Source: Acidobacteriota bacterium
Lineage (GTDB): Bacteria > Acidobacteriota > Terriglobia > Terriglobales > Acidobacteriaceae
DNA length: 5,478 nt
Assembly (NCBI GenBank): GCA_021793595.1
Contig: JAJYSL010000304.1
Coordinates: 1 to 5,478, forward strand
Direction of reading: 5' to 3'
The position numbers were made by a program, and so were the translations under genes. Under the pieces are notes generated by a model that was given only the letters and a program-made list of their open reading frames with translations, was not told the DNA's origin and searched no databases. Shown in pieces: positions 1 through 5,478 of the stretch. The number at the start of each line of letters is the position of its first letter. The stretch's first letter is position 1.

Positions 1-1227
1 GGTGTCGTTGCAGAAATATTCCAGGCCAATCCACATCTTGGAGCGATCGGCGACCATCCAAGGACTCCAGTTATTGAAGATCTGCAAACGACCCACGGTG
101 ACGTCCGGCTCCTGAATGTAGATCCAGGTATCTTTAAGCGGGCTGCCGTCGGGCTCGGTCACAAGCAGCTTGTTCACCAGCAGGCCGACGGTGATGAAGT
201 CGCGATAAATCAGACCTTCGCTGACTTCTTTCACTTCCGCAGGAATCGGACACTGAAGACTGCGAATCAGATGTTGAATTGGCATGGTGGAGATGACATA
301 GTCGGCGGGAAAGACGTGTGTCTTCCCTTCCGCATCGACCGCGACCACCTCGGAAATTCTGTTGCCTTCGACTCGAAGTTCCGTCACGCGAGTCCGCATG
401 TGCAGTTCGCCGCCATTGGATTGCACCATCGAGGCCACATGCTCCCACAACTGACCGGGACCAAATTTCGGATAGAGGAAACGCTCGATGAGAGATGTTT
501 CCACGCCCTTCTGGCTCAAATCGCCAGAGGCCTTCTTCTTGCCGGAAAATGCCTGTTTCACAAAATGTTTTACCGCGCTGGTCAGGGACAGGCCTTTGAT
601 ACGCTGCGCTCCCCATTCGGCGCTGATGTGCCGCGGATGCACGCCCCAGACTTTTTCCGTGTAGGACTCAAAGAACAATCCATAGAGCTGCCTGCCGAAT
701 CGATTGACGATAAAATCTTCCAGCGAACCTTCCGGCTTGCGAGGAAAGAAACGGGCACGCAGATAGCTGAACCCGACGCCTACCGTGCGAGGCAACCCCA
801 GGCCACGCAAAGTTTCGGGCGTCAGCTTGATGGGATAATCGAAAAATTTGCGCAGAAAATAGATCCGACTCTTGCGTGGGCGGATCAACATCACCAGATC
901 ATGGCTTTCGGGAGCAAGATTTCGCTCGCCCGATTGAATCGTGCGCTGCTTATTTTGGTAGCTGATGGGAATCGCGCCGCCAGCGCCATCGGTGGTCGCA
1001 GCCGGCATCACATCCAGCCACCACTCCATCACCCGATCGGATTTTGAAAAAAAGCGGTGTCCGCCAATGTCCATGCGATTGCCGTTGTAGCGGATGGTAC
1101 GGGAAATGCCGCCAATCTCGCTTGTGGCTTCCAGGACGATCGGGTGAACGTCGGAATGCCGCTGCAACTCCAGGGCCGCAGTTAGGCCGGCAGGCCCGGC
1201 GCCAATAATGATTGCTGTTTTACTCAT
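1..1227 (-). CDS. FAD-dependent oxidoreductase, protoporphyrinogen oxidase / UDP-galactopyranose mutase-like (3' end outside window)
   Basis: The reading frame is open without a stop from ATG at 1227 to the window edge, giving 409 residues and no C-terminus. The N-terminus is a Rossmann dinucleotide-binding fold: [10 protein letters not shown] at residues 6-15 (GxGxxG), then E33 at the end of the second strand (VLEA), the usual ribose-binding acid. A GG doublet follows (EIGGISR, 37-43), then the [10 protein letters not shown] block (53-62) seen in the NAD(P)/FAD-dependent amine-oxidase/protoporphyrinogen-oxidase superfamily and in UDP-galactopyranose-mutase-like proteins. No signal peptide or membrane segment is evident, so a cytoplasmic flavoprotein is expected. 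The substrate cannot be read from the sequence. Relatives of this type often sit in sugar or isoprenoid gene clusters, and the divergent neighbour is an O-acyltransferase, so an envelope-related role is a guess. The start is fixed by the Rossmann motif beginning a few residues downstream. No clear Shine-Dalgarno precedes it. Fold is confident, reaction is not. Confidence 0.88.
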   Translation of the reverse strand, partial: MSKTAIIIGAGPAGLTAALELQRHSDVHPIVLEATSEIGGISRTIRYNGNRMDIGGHRFFSKSDRVMEWWLDVMPAATTDGAGGAIPISYQNKQRTIQSGERNLAPESHDLVMLIRPRKSRIYFLRKFFDYPIKLTPETLRGLGLPRTVGVGFSYLRARFFPRKPEGSLEDFIVNRFGRQLYGLFFESYTEKVWGVHPRHISAEWGAQRIKGLSLTSAVKHFVKQAFSGKKKASGDLSQKGVETSLIERFLYPKFGPGQLWEHVASMVQSNGGELHMRTRVTELRVEGNRISEVVAVDAEGKTHVFPADYVISTMPIQHLIRSLQCPIPAEVKEVSEGLIYRDFITVGLLVNKLLVTEPDGSPLKDTWIYIQEPDVTVGRLQIFNNWSPWMVADRSKMWIGLEYFCNDT

Positions 1228-1390
1228 AGTTTGTTTGTCGAATGATGCGGTGAAGATTGCTGTCATTGTCTCGTATTCGTGCGATAAGAGACAATGTTTT
1301 CAATCGCTGTCCTTCCATAGAATGGGGCTTTCTGGTGCGAAGCTGTCACTTGAAACGCCGCGTTCGGATCGCTCGATGCTATTCTGCCGC
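1228..1390. promoter_or_regulatory. Divergent intergenic region between oxidoreductase and acyltransferase genes
   Basis: This gap separates two divergently transcribed genes and should hold both promoters. I could not find a -35/-10 pair with acceptable match and spacing on either strand. The one clear element is the inverted repeat described separately. The plus-strand frame running through here (from ATG 1208) has no recognisable protein content in this gap and ends at 1474. Confidence 0.4.
1264..1296. repeat. Perfect 9-bp inverted repeat (candidate operator or leader hairpin)
   Basis: The left arm CATTGTCTC (1264-1272) is exactly complementary to the right arm GAGACAATG (1288-1296), with a 15-nt spacer. 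After one mismatch the pairing continues for three more bases (1274-1276 with 1284-1286). A run of four T follows on the plus strand (1297-1300). Because it lies between divergent starts, a terminator makes little sense; an operator dyad or a 5'-leader hairpin is more likely. The function is inference. Confidence 0.5.
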
Positions 1391-1505
1391 ATGAGCCTTC
1401 CAGGCGCTGCAACCGTTTTCGGGGACCATCGAAATCTCATCCACTGTTCACAGTCCGGCACAAAGAATCCTTGAACTGGATGGTCTGCGCGGCATCGCCA
1501 TTGCC
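1391..1505 (+). other. Upstream coding extension of the acyltransferase, probable frameshift or non-canonical start
   Basis: The acyltransferase frame stays open upstream of its first ATG (1506) back to a TGA at 1392-1394. It encodes RILELDGLRGIAIAM, the hallmark N-terminus of acyltransferase-3 proteins, so 1464-1505 is almost certainly coding. There is no ATG, GTG or TTG in that frame between 1395 and 1506; only CTG (1407), several ATC and one ATT. An ATG at 1391 lies one frame over and reads MSLPGAATVFG before diverging. Removing one base from the T4 run (1416-1419) or the G4 run (1421-1424) would join it to the acyltransferase and give a natural start. The alternative is initiation at a near-cognate codon such as ATC 1434, eight bases after GGGGA (1421-1425). 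Confidence 0.7.
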
Positions 1506-2567
1506 ATGGTCCTGATGCGCCATTATATCCATCATCCAAGTCTGCTTTTGCTAGGACCACAATGGGGGTGGATGGGAGTCAATCTTTTTTTTGTGCTTTC
1601 CGGATTTCTGATTACGTCCATTCTGCTGCGGCTGACCGATGAGCGTGGCGCACTAAAAATCTTTTACGTGCGGCGCTCTCTTCGGTTGTTTCCTCTCTAC
1701 TTTCTTGCCCTTCTGGTGTATTTCACGGCCTCAGCGAGTGTGGGCACTCCGCAACCGGTAAAAACAGTGCTGCTCTACATCACTTTCCTACAGGCGTTTT
1801 TACCGCCGCTGATTACACATCTGACCATCGTGCCGCATCCGGACTGGGTTGTGATGGGATTCGGCGTCCTGTGGTCGTTGTCGGTGGAAGAGTATTTCTA
1901 TATTCTGTGGGCTCCGCTGGTGACGTTCACACGCGCTCGCCGCTCCGCTCTGCTCACTGTTCTGGCGCTGATTCTCTTGCTGACCCCCTGGGCTCGATAC
2001 GTTTATCCGGACCCGAAAGGGGGCCAGGAATTGTTCCTCGCGCAGATGGATTCGCTCGCCGCCGGATGCCTGGTGGCGGTTCTTTGGTGGGACTACGGCC
2101 ACGCCTGGCGAGCCCGCCTTCAACTCTATGCGCGCTGGCTGTATGGATGCGTGATGGCGCTGATTGCGTTGGCTATATGGATCGATTTTGCGACGGGAAT
2201 TACCAAGCGAAGTGTCTTCGATCTGCGTGTTTTCAACGCCACTGACTACACCGTCCTATGGCTGGCATGGTCGCTCTGGCTGCTGGTTACGTTGGCGGTC
2301 AGCGGTACGTCTGGAATTGTGCCGCGACTGCTGCGCCAGCCGCTGCTTCGCTGGCTGGGAAGAATCAGTTATTGCCTGTATCTCGTGCACTATCCCGTCT
2401 ACCTGGCGTTGCGAAACTATCTTCCGCACAGTGTTGCGCTGGTCGTGGGACTAGTTGTTGCGTTTGGCGCTTCCGCACTTTCGTGGCGTTACTTTGAAGG
2501 CCCAATCGCCCGCTGGAAGCAGCACGCATTCCGTTACCCCATGGAATCTCAACCAGAAGTTCCGTGA
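1506..2567 (+). CDS. Acyltransferase 3 family (OafA/YrhL-type) integral membrane O-acyltransferase
   Basis: This polytopic membrane protein belongs to the acyltransferase-3 family, which transfers acyl groups, often acetyl, to sugars of O-antigen, exopolysaccharide, peptidoglycan or other envelope molecules. Residues are counted from ATG 1506 (353 aa). They include the family signature GVNLFFVLSGFLIT (24-37), the arginine-rich FYVRRSLRLFP segment (53-63), WSLSVEEYFYILW (123-135), and a C-terminal ISYCLYLVHYPVY helix followed by the typical YFEGPIARWK end. Roughly ten hydrophobic helices are visible, and no SGNH domain is fused, so this is the membrane-only form. ATG 1506 is the first standard start, but it would remove LDGLRGIAIA, including a conserved arginine; the true coding region begins upstream (see 1391-1505). 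The stop is TGA. The acceptor molecule is unknown. The gene may be functional if the 5' anomaly is a sequence error, or decayed if it is real. Confidence 0.9.
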   Translation: MVLMRHYIHHPSLLLLGPQWGWMGVNLFFVLSGFLITSILLRLTDERGALKIFYVRRSLRLFPLYFLALLVYFTASASVGTPQPVKTVLLYITFLQAFLPPLITHLTIVPHPDWVVMGFGVLWSLSVEEYFYILWAPLVTFTRARRSALLTVLALILLLTPWARYVYPDPKGGQELFLAQMDSLAAGCLVAVLWWDYGHAWRARLQLYARWLYGCVMALIALAIWIDFATGITKRSVFDLRVFNATDYTVLWLAWSLWLLVTLAVSGTSGIVPRLLRQPLLRWLGRISYCLYLVHYPVYLALRNYLPHSVALVVGLVVAFGASALSWRYFEGPIARWKQHAFRYPMESQPEVP

Positions 2568-2641
2568 CGGTACCTTGGCGATGACCTAACTGGTGATGGA
2601 CCGTAACTCCGCTGCGGGAATGATAACCTCATCACTCGCCG
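2568..2641. other. Convergent gap between acyltransferase and permease stops, no clear terminator
   Basis: Only 74 bases separate the two convergent stop codons. A 6-bp inverted repeat CTCGCC/GGCGAG (2635-2640 and 2651-2656) brackets the permease stop codon, and GTGATG/CATCAC (2593-2598 and 2630-2635) could close a large loop. Neither has a T run on either strand, so neither qualifies as a convincing intrinsic terminator. Confidence 0.35.
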
Positions 2642-3745
2642 CTATTCATAGGCGAGGGCGTCGATGGGATCTTTCCGAGCCGCCTTGTAGGCCGGGTAGA
2701 TGGCTCCGAACAACGCGCTCACCAGGGACAAGATGGTCGCGTACAGAACCCAGTACATGGTGATAGGAAATGCAATGGTAGGAAATTTTGAAGTGACACC
2801 GGCCCGCGCGATAAAACTCAGTACGATACCAAGCACGATTCCTCCCACGGCCAACATGCCGGTCTCTCGCAGGATGGCAGAAACGATATAGGCCTTGGAC
2901 GCGCCGAGGGCTTTCAAAATCCCAATTTCACGCGTACGTTCCATGACCGCCAGATACATGGATTGAAAGATGACCAGAAATCCAATGATGCATGCGATGC
3001 CGATCACACTATACAGCGCGGGTTCCAAGCCGGGCAGACGACTCGGCGTCATTTGCGAAAGAAGGTCCTGCATGGTTTGCACCTGGTAGCCTTCCATCCC
3101 AGGCGTGTGTAGGATCTCCTGCTCCACCAAAGTGTCATTGGCAGGCGTGTCGAGCTTCAAATAGAACAGCGAGGCTTTGCCCTCGGAGCCGGTCAGCTGG
3201 TCCAGCGTGGTGAGTGGAATGAACTTTCGGCCGCCTTTGCCATGCTCGACAATGCCGCAAATCCGAAACTGATGATTCATGATGGAGATTTCGTCCCCTA
3301 CCTTATTGCCCTTACCGCTGCGCGCAAAAACGTCATCCACGATCACATCGAATGGATGTTGAAATGGAGTCCCGTCAACAAAAATAAAAGGCTTTAAAGC
3401 ATTAAAGCTTTCGTAGTCGATGCCGAAGATGTTTTCAAGTGACTTTCCGGTAACGAATTGCACGGCTACGGGAGAAGCGACAGTCACGTGGGGCAATCGC
3501 GCCAGCACATTGGCAACTTTGGCTGAGACTGGCGCTCCACTTACGCCGACAAGAAAGCTGGAGCTGGCTGGTCGCACGATCAGGTCTGCGCCGATGCCGC
3601 CAGTGCGCGCTTTGCTGTCGTTCAGCATACCCAGCATGATGGCTGTCACGGAGATGATCATGACCACTTCAATAGCGACGGCAGTCAGACTGAGCAGCGA
3701 ACGAAGGGGGCGGTAGACCAGGTTTCCGAAGATGAGCTTATTCAT
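2642..3745 (-). CDS. ABC transporter permease, MacB/FtsX-like
   Basis: This 367-residue membrane protein has the four-helix layout of MacB/FtsX-type (type VII) permeases. There is one N-terminal TM helix (about 17-41), then a long extracytoplasmic MacB-like core (about 42-240). Three C-terminal TM helices follow (about 244-264, 296-315, 328-350). Between the second and third helices lies ERTREIGILKALGASKAYI (269-287), the conserved FtsX-domain segment that couples to the ATPase. Such permeases couple cytoplasmic ATP hydrolysis to conformational change across the membrane, for lipoprotein or small-molecule export or mechanotransmission. Length is near the usual 380-400 of single-domain members. 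The ATG (3743-3745) is fixed by the MNKLIFGNLVYRPLRS start; the frame stays open upstream to a TGA at 3818-3820 but offers no other start codon. No good Shine-Dalgarno is seen. No ATP-binding gene or HlyD-like adaptor adjoins it here, so the partner must be encoded elsewhere. Substrate unknown. Confidence 0.9.
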   Translation of the reverse strand: MNKLIFGNLVYRPLRSLLSLTAVAIEVVMIISVTAIMLGMLNDSKARTGGIGADLIVRPASSSFLVGVSGAPVSAKVANVLARLPHVTVASPVAVQFVTGKSLENIFGIDYESFNALKPFIFVDGTPFQHPFDVIVDDVFARSGKGNKVGDEISIMNHQFRICGIVEHGKGGRKFIPLTTLDQLTGSEGKASLFYLKLDTPANDTLVEQEILHTPGMEGYQVQTMQDLLSQMTPSRLPGLEPALYSVIGIACIIGFLVIFQSMYLAVMERTREIGILKALGASKAYIVSAILRETGMLAVGGIVLGIVLSFIARAGVTSKFPTIAFPITMYWVLYATILSLVSALFGAIYPAYKAARKDPIDALAYE

Positions 3746-4034
3746 TTTTAGGTCGTTAAGTCGGGGAGTATCGGCAGAATCGGGTGACGGACGAAGCTTC
3801 GGTGGTGCGCTCCTCCGTCAGTATATCGGTTTGACAGAAAAGATCGCTTTCATGGGGTAAAAAGCTCAAAAAATCGTGCAACATCCTTCGGTACTATAGA
3901 GATACGTACTCGAGTTTGGCGGTATCAAGATAGCATGAATTGATTTGACTCGTTTATTGTGCAGGATTAATCTGCAAACACCGAATAATCAGTGCAAATA
4001 GAGAGTTCTATCTGTGACAGCAGGAACTACATCT
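3746..4034. promoter_or_regulatory. Divergent control region between permease and RodZ-like genes
   Basis: This gap of almost 290 bases lies between divergent genes and must carry both promoters. For the permease (minus strand), TATACT (complement of 3820-3825) is a five-of-six -10 match, but its -35 is poor. A second minus-strand option is TTGATA (complement of 3923-3928) with TATCTC 18 bases on. For the RodZ-like gene, AATAAT (3984-3989) is a five-of-six -10 match close to the start, without a good -35. TTGACT (3945-3950) and TTGACA (3831-3836) are good -35 hexamers lacking proper partners. A GGAGGAG on the minus strand (complement of 3810-3816) has no start codon at working distance. Assignments are tentative. 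Confidence 0.3.
3901..3926. repeat. Small dyad with nested 8-bp palindrome in the divergent control region
   Basis: GATAC (3901-3905) is complementary to GTATC (3922-3926), and between them lies the perfect palindrome ACTCGAGT (3908-3915). It sits mid-way between two divergent genes, where a shared operator could lie. Elements this short occur by chance, so this is only a candidate. Confidence 0.25.
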
Positions 4035-4577
4035 ATGCAACACTTCGGAGAAGCCCTTCGCTGCGAGCGACAGCGCCGTTCTGTCAGTCTGGAAGACATT
4101 GCCCAGACGACAAAGGTGACGGTGCGAAGCCTGCAGGCGCTTGAATCCGATGCGTTTGACCAGTTGCCCGGTGGAATCCTCAGCAAGGGGATCGTGCGAA
4201 GTTATGTGCGTTTCCTGGGCCTGGACGAAAGCGAATGGGTGGACCGGTTTCTGGACGCCAGCGGGCAAAAAAATCCTCCCTCGGCCAATAGCGATAAGGA
4301 CTGGGCGGCGTTTGCGTTGAGTGTTTCCTCTCACCGGGCTGGCCGCGTCATTGACACCAAGCTGCGCTGGGCAGGCGTGGTCGCGTTGTTGCTGCTGCTG
4401 TGTGGATTGGGTTGGGTTGTGTGGGGATATGTTCATCAACGCATCACTGCCTTGTCGATCGTATCGCCGCCGCCCACATATGCGGCAACTTCCACAGTGA
4501 ACCCAGCGGCGCCGGCACCCATCGTGGTTCAGGGAAAAAAGAAGCTACACCATCATGCGTCCCATTCACTGCGATAA
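4035..4577 (+). CDS. RodZ-like helix-turn-helix single-pass membrane protein, short C-terminal tail
   Basis: From ATG 4035 the protein has 180 residues. The N-terminus matches the RodZ-type HTH_25 domain: FGEALRCERQRR (4-15), SLEDIAQTTKVTVRSLQALE (18-37) as the helix-turn-helix, then FDQLPGGILSKGIVRSYVRFLGLD (41-64), the family's typical third part. A linker leads to one strongly hydrophobic helix (about 112-133, LRWAGVVALLLLLCGLGW onward). The remaining ~46 residues are Pro/Ala/Thr-rich and end in a basic stretch GKKKLHHHASHSLR. RodZ links MreB to the cell-wall elongation machinery; its extracytoplasmic beta domain (DUF4115) is absent here. A GTG at 4014 would add seven residues and has GAGAG eight bases upstream, but family similarity starts at MQHFGE and AGGA (4022-4025) is well spaced for ATG 4035, so I prefer ATG. 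It lies upstream of metK in the same direction. A true MreB-binding role is unproven; a membrane-bound regulator is the alternative. Confidence 0.85.
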   Translation: MQHFGEALRCERQRRSVSLEDIAQTTKVTVRSLQALESDAFDQLPGGILSKGIVRSYVRFLGLDESEWVDRFLDASGQKNPPSANSDKDWAAFALSVSSHRAGRVIDTKLRWAGVVALLLLLCGLGWVVWGYVHQRITALSIVSPPPTYAATSTVNPAAPAPIVVQGKKKLHHHASHSLR

Positions 4578-4655
4578 TCGACCTGCCATCGGCTTATCTC
4601 GCCCATTGGCTGCGCTTCCATTGCCCTCCGAATTTAAACATTTGTTAGCCTGATA

Positions 4656-4681
4656 GGAGTGATCTTGGTTTGTTTCACTCC
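4656..4681 (+). repeat. metK leader hairpin 1
   Basis: GGAGTGA (4656-4662) is perfectly complementary to TCACTCC (4675-4681), leaving a 12-nt loop rich in T and G. Its last base is also the first base of hairpin 2. There is no T run after it, so it does not look like a terminator. Confidence 0.5.
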
Positions 4682-4700
4682 AGTCCGATTCCTCGGACTG
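4681..4700 (+). repeat. metK leader hairpin 2, perfect 8-bp stem with TTCC loop
   Basis: CAGTCCGA (4681-4688) pairs perfectly with TCGGACTG (4693-4700) around the tetraloop TTCC. The following bases (CAATGGGG) are not T-rich, so this is not an intrinsic terminator. The loop plus the next two stem bases, TTCCTC (4689-4694), is exactly complementary to GAGGAA (4771-4776), which overlaps the metK ribosome-binding site. A regulatory contact is inference. Confidence 0.55.
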
Positions 4701-4768
4701 CAATGGGGCGTCCAATATTGCAGCGGCATTCCAGCCTGTTCGACAAATTCAAAGGCTCGACCCGCACC

Positions 4769-4774
4769 AGGAGG
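4769..4774 (+). promoter_or_regulatory. metK ribosome binding site AGGAGG
   Basis: A perfect AGGAGG lies four bases before the TTG at 4779. It decides the start: the protein family's conserved N-terminus begins here, no ATG or GTG is available in frame between 4662 and the GHPDK motif, and the next TTG (4797) is too far from this site. The spacing is slightly short. Confidence 0.75.
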
Positions 4775-4778
4775 AAAT

Positions 4779-5478
4779 TTGCTAGCACAAGATCGTTTGT
4801 TATTTACCTCAGAATCGGTAACAGAAGGACATCCCGACAAGATTGCCGACCAGATTTCCGACGCAATTCTGGACGCATGTCTCGACCAGGACCCGCATAG
4901 CCGGGTCGCTTGCGAAACGCTGACCGCGACCGGTCTGGTGGTAATTGCGGGAGAAATCAGCACTCGAGCCTATGTCGATTTTCAATCGCTGGTGCGCGGC
5001 GTTGTCGCTTCCATCGGATATGACAACGCGGTCTATGGCTTCGACTCGAATACCTGCGCCGTGATTTCGACCATCAACAAGCAGTCTGGCGACATTGCCA
5101 TGGGCGTGGACACGGGTGGAGCCGGCGATCAGGGCATGATGTTCGGCTATGCAACCGACGAGACCCCGGAACTGATGCCGCTTGCCATTTCACTGGCCCA
5201 CAAACTGACGAAGCGTCTGTCGGAAGTCCGCAAATCCGGCCAGCTCAGCTACCTCCGCCCCGATGGCAAAAGCCAGGTCACGGTGGAATATGACGCCACA
5301 GGCAAGCCGATTCGGATTGATGCCGTGGTTATTTCCACCCAGCACGCAGAGAGCGTCACCAACGAAGATCTGCGCGCCGACATTCTGAAGCACGTGATTC
5401 AGGCGACCGTCCCGGCAGAACTGCTGGACGAGGACACCAAATACCACATCAATCCGACGGGGCGCTTCGTCATCGGCG
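4779..5478 (+). CDS. metK: S-adenosylmethionine synthetase (methionine adenosyltransferase), 5' part
   Basis: MetK makes S-adenosylmethionine from methionine and ATP, releasing phosphate and diphosphate, in the cytoplasm as a homotetramer. Counting from TTG 4779, the protein shows [20 protein letters not shown] (10-29), with His18 and Asp20 in the ATP/Mg site. The family signature [12 protein letters not shown] follows at 114-125, then [12 protein letters not shown], which ends at the window edge. The visible 233 residues are about 60 percent of the usual 380-400, and the C-terminus lies beyond the window. All family blocks seen are intact. The start is TTG rather than ATG, offset by a perfect AGGAGG. 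The leader upstream contains tandem hairpins that might control expression. It follows the RodZ-like gene by 201 bases, so its own promoter is likely. Identity is very secure. Confidence 0.97.
   Translation, partial: MLAQDRLLFTSESVTEGHPDKIADQISDAILDACLDQDPHSRVACETLTATGLVVIAGEISTRAYVDFQSLVRGVVASIGYDNAVYGFDSNTCAVISTINKQSGDIAMGVDTGGAGDQGMMFGYATDETPELMPLAISLAHKLTKRLSEVRKSGQLSYLRPDGKSQVTVEYDATGKPIRIDAVVISTQHAESVTNEDLRADILKHVIQATVPAELLDEDTKYHINPTGRFVIG

Larger units (their letters stand above)
4578..4778 (+). promoter_or_regulatory. metK leader region with tandem hairpins
   Basis: This 201-base gap between the RodZ-like gene and metK has no obvious intrinsic terminator and no confident promoter. 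It contains two abutting perfect hairpins (4656-4681 and 4681-4700), listed separately, and a third weak stem GCAAT/ATTGC (4700-4704 with 4717-4721) that would compete with the end of the second. The metK frame is open through the whole leader from a TAA at 4635-4637, including a GTG at 4659, but MetK proteins do not carry such an extension. I looked for the conserved cores of SAM-I, SAM-II and SAM-IV riboswitches and did not recognise them. Confidence 0.4.

Noticed and set aside
134..616. 160-codon minus-strand open frame
   Set aside because: It overlaps the oxidoreductase in another frame and reads as an Arg/Ser-rich shadow without motifs.
271..1047. 258-codon open frame on the plus strand
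   Set aside because: It lies wholly antisense to the oxidoreductase, whose frame shows clear Rossmann and DIGGHRFF motifs. The plus-strand translation shows no recognisable family.
1208..1474. 88-codon plus-strand open frame as an independent gene
   Set aside because: It starts inside the oxidoreductase antisense and has no recognisable motif. Only its last part (from ATG 1391) matters, as the likely displaced 5' end of the acyltransferase.
1871..2245. Plus-strand open frame inside the acyltransferase
   Set aside because: It is out of frame with the acyltransferase, whose WSLSVEE motif and TM helices span this stretch.
2635..2656. CTCGCC/GGCGAG hairpin as a bidirectional terminator
   Set aside because: The stem is six base pairs with a ten-base loop and no T run on either strand, and it overlaps the permease stop codon.
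4008..4439. 143-codon minus-strand open frame
   Set aside because: It is antisense to the RodZ-like gene, which has a clear HTH_25 domain; the antisense product shows no family features.
4571..4600. Inverted repeat GATAA/TTATC around the stop codon of the RodZ-like gene as a terminator
   Set aside because: The stem is only five base pairs, AT-rich, and not followed by a T run.
4578..4778. Known SAM riboswitch (SAM-I, SAM-II or SAM-IV) upstream of metK
   Set aside because: The conserved core sequences of these classes could not be recognised by eye. A covariance search was not possible, so a divergent member is not excluded.
4659..4778. N-terminal extension of MetK from GTG 4659
   Set aside because: The open frame is continuous, but MetK proteins begin just before the [12 protein letters not shown] block, and a perfect AGGAGG marks the TTG at 4779.

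Overview
The window looks like ordinary chromosomal DNA from a free-living, moderately GC-rich bacterium. The protein styles together point to the Acidobacteriota (Terriglobia-like): a [12 protein letters not shown] FAD oxidoreductase, a stand-alone FtsX-like permease, a short RodZ-like HTH membrane protein, and MetK. This assignment is inferred from how the proteins read and was not searched. No phage, IS element, CRISPR array, tRNA or rRNA was seen.

Layout from left to right. (1) Bases 1-1227, minus strand: the N-terminal 409 residues of an FAD-dependent amine-oxidase/protoporphyrinogen-oxidase/UDP-galactopyranose-mutase-like protein, running off the left edge. (2) Bases 1228-1390: a divergent intergenic gap with a perfect 9-bp inverted repeat. 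(3) Bases ~1391-2567, plus strand: an acyltransferase-3 (OafA/YrhL-type) membrane O-acyltransferase. Its conserved N-terminus (LDGLRG) lies upstream of the first in-frame ATG, with no ordinary start codon available, so a small frameshift or a non-canonical start is likely. (4) Bases 2642-3745, minus strand, convergent with the acyltransferase: a MacB/FtsX-type ABC permease with no ATPase gene beside it in the window. (5) Bases 3746-4034: a divergent control region. (6) Bases 4035-4577, plus strand: a RodZ-like HTH plus single-TM protein with a very short, Pro/Ala- and His/Lys-rich extracytoplasmic tail. (7) Bases 4578-4778: the metK leader, with two abutting perfect hairpins and a possible loop-to-Shine-Dalgarno pairing. 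(8) Bases 4779-5478, plus strand: metK, S-adenosylmethionine synthetase, starting at TTG behind a perfect AGGAGG and running off the right edge (233 residues seen).

The genes do not form one obvious pathway. The oxidoreductase and acyltransferase would fit envelope glycan or lipid modification. The permease and the RodZ-like protein are envelope proteins. metK is housekeeping. The two points most worth a second look are the broken or unusual 5' end of the acyltransferase gene and the structured metK leader, which does not resemble the SAM riboswitch classes I can recall.
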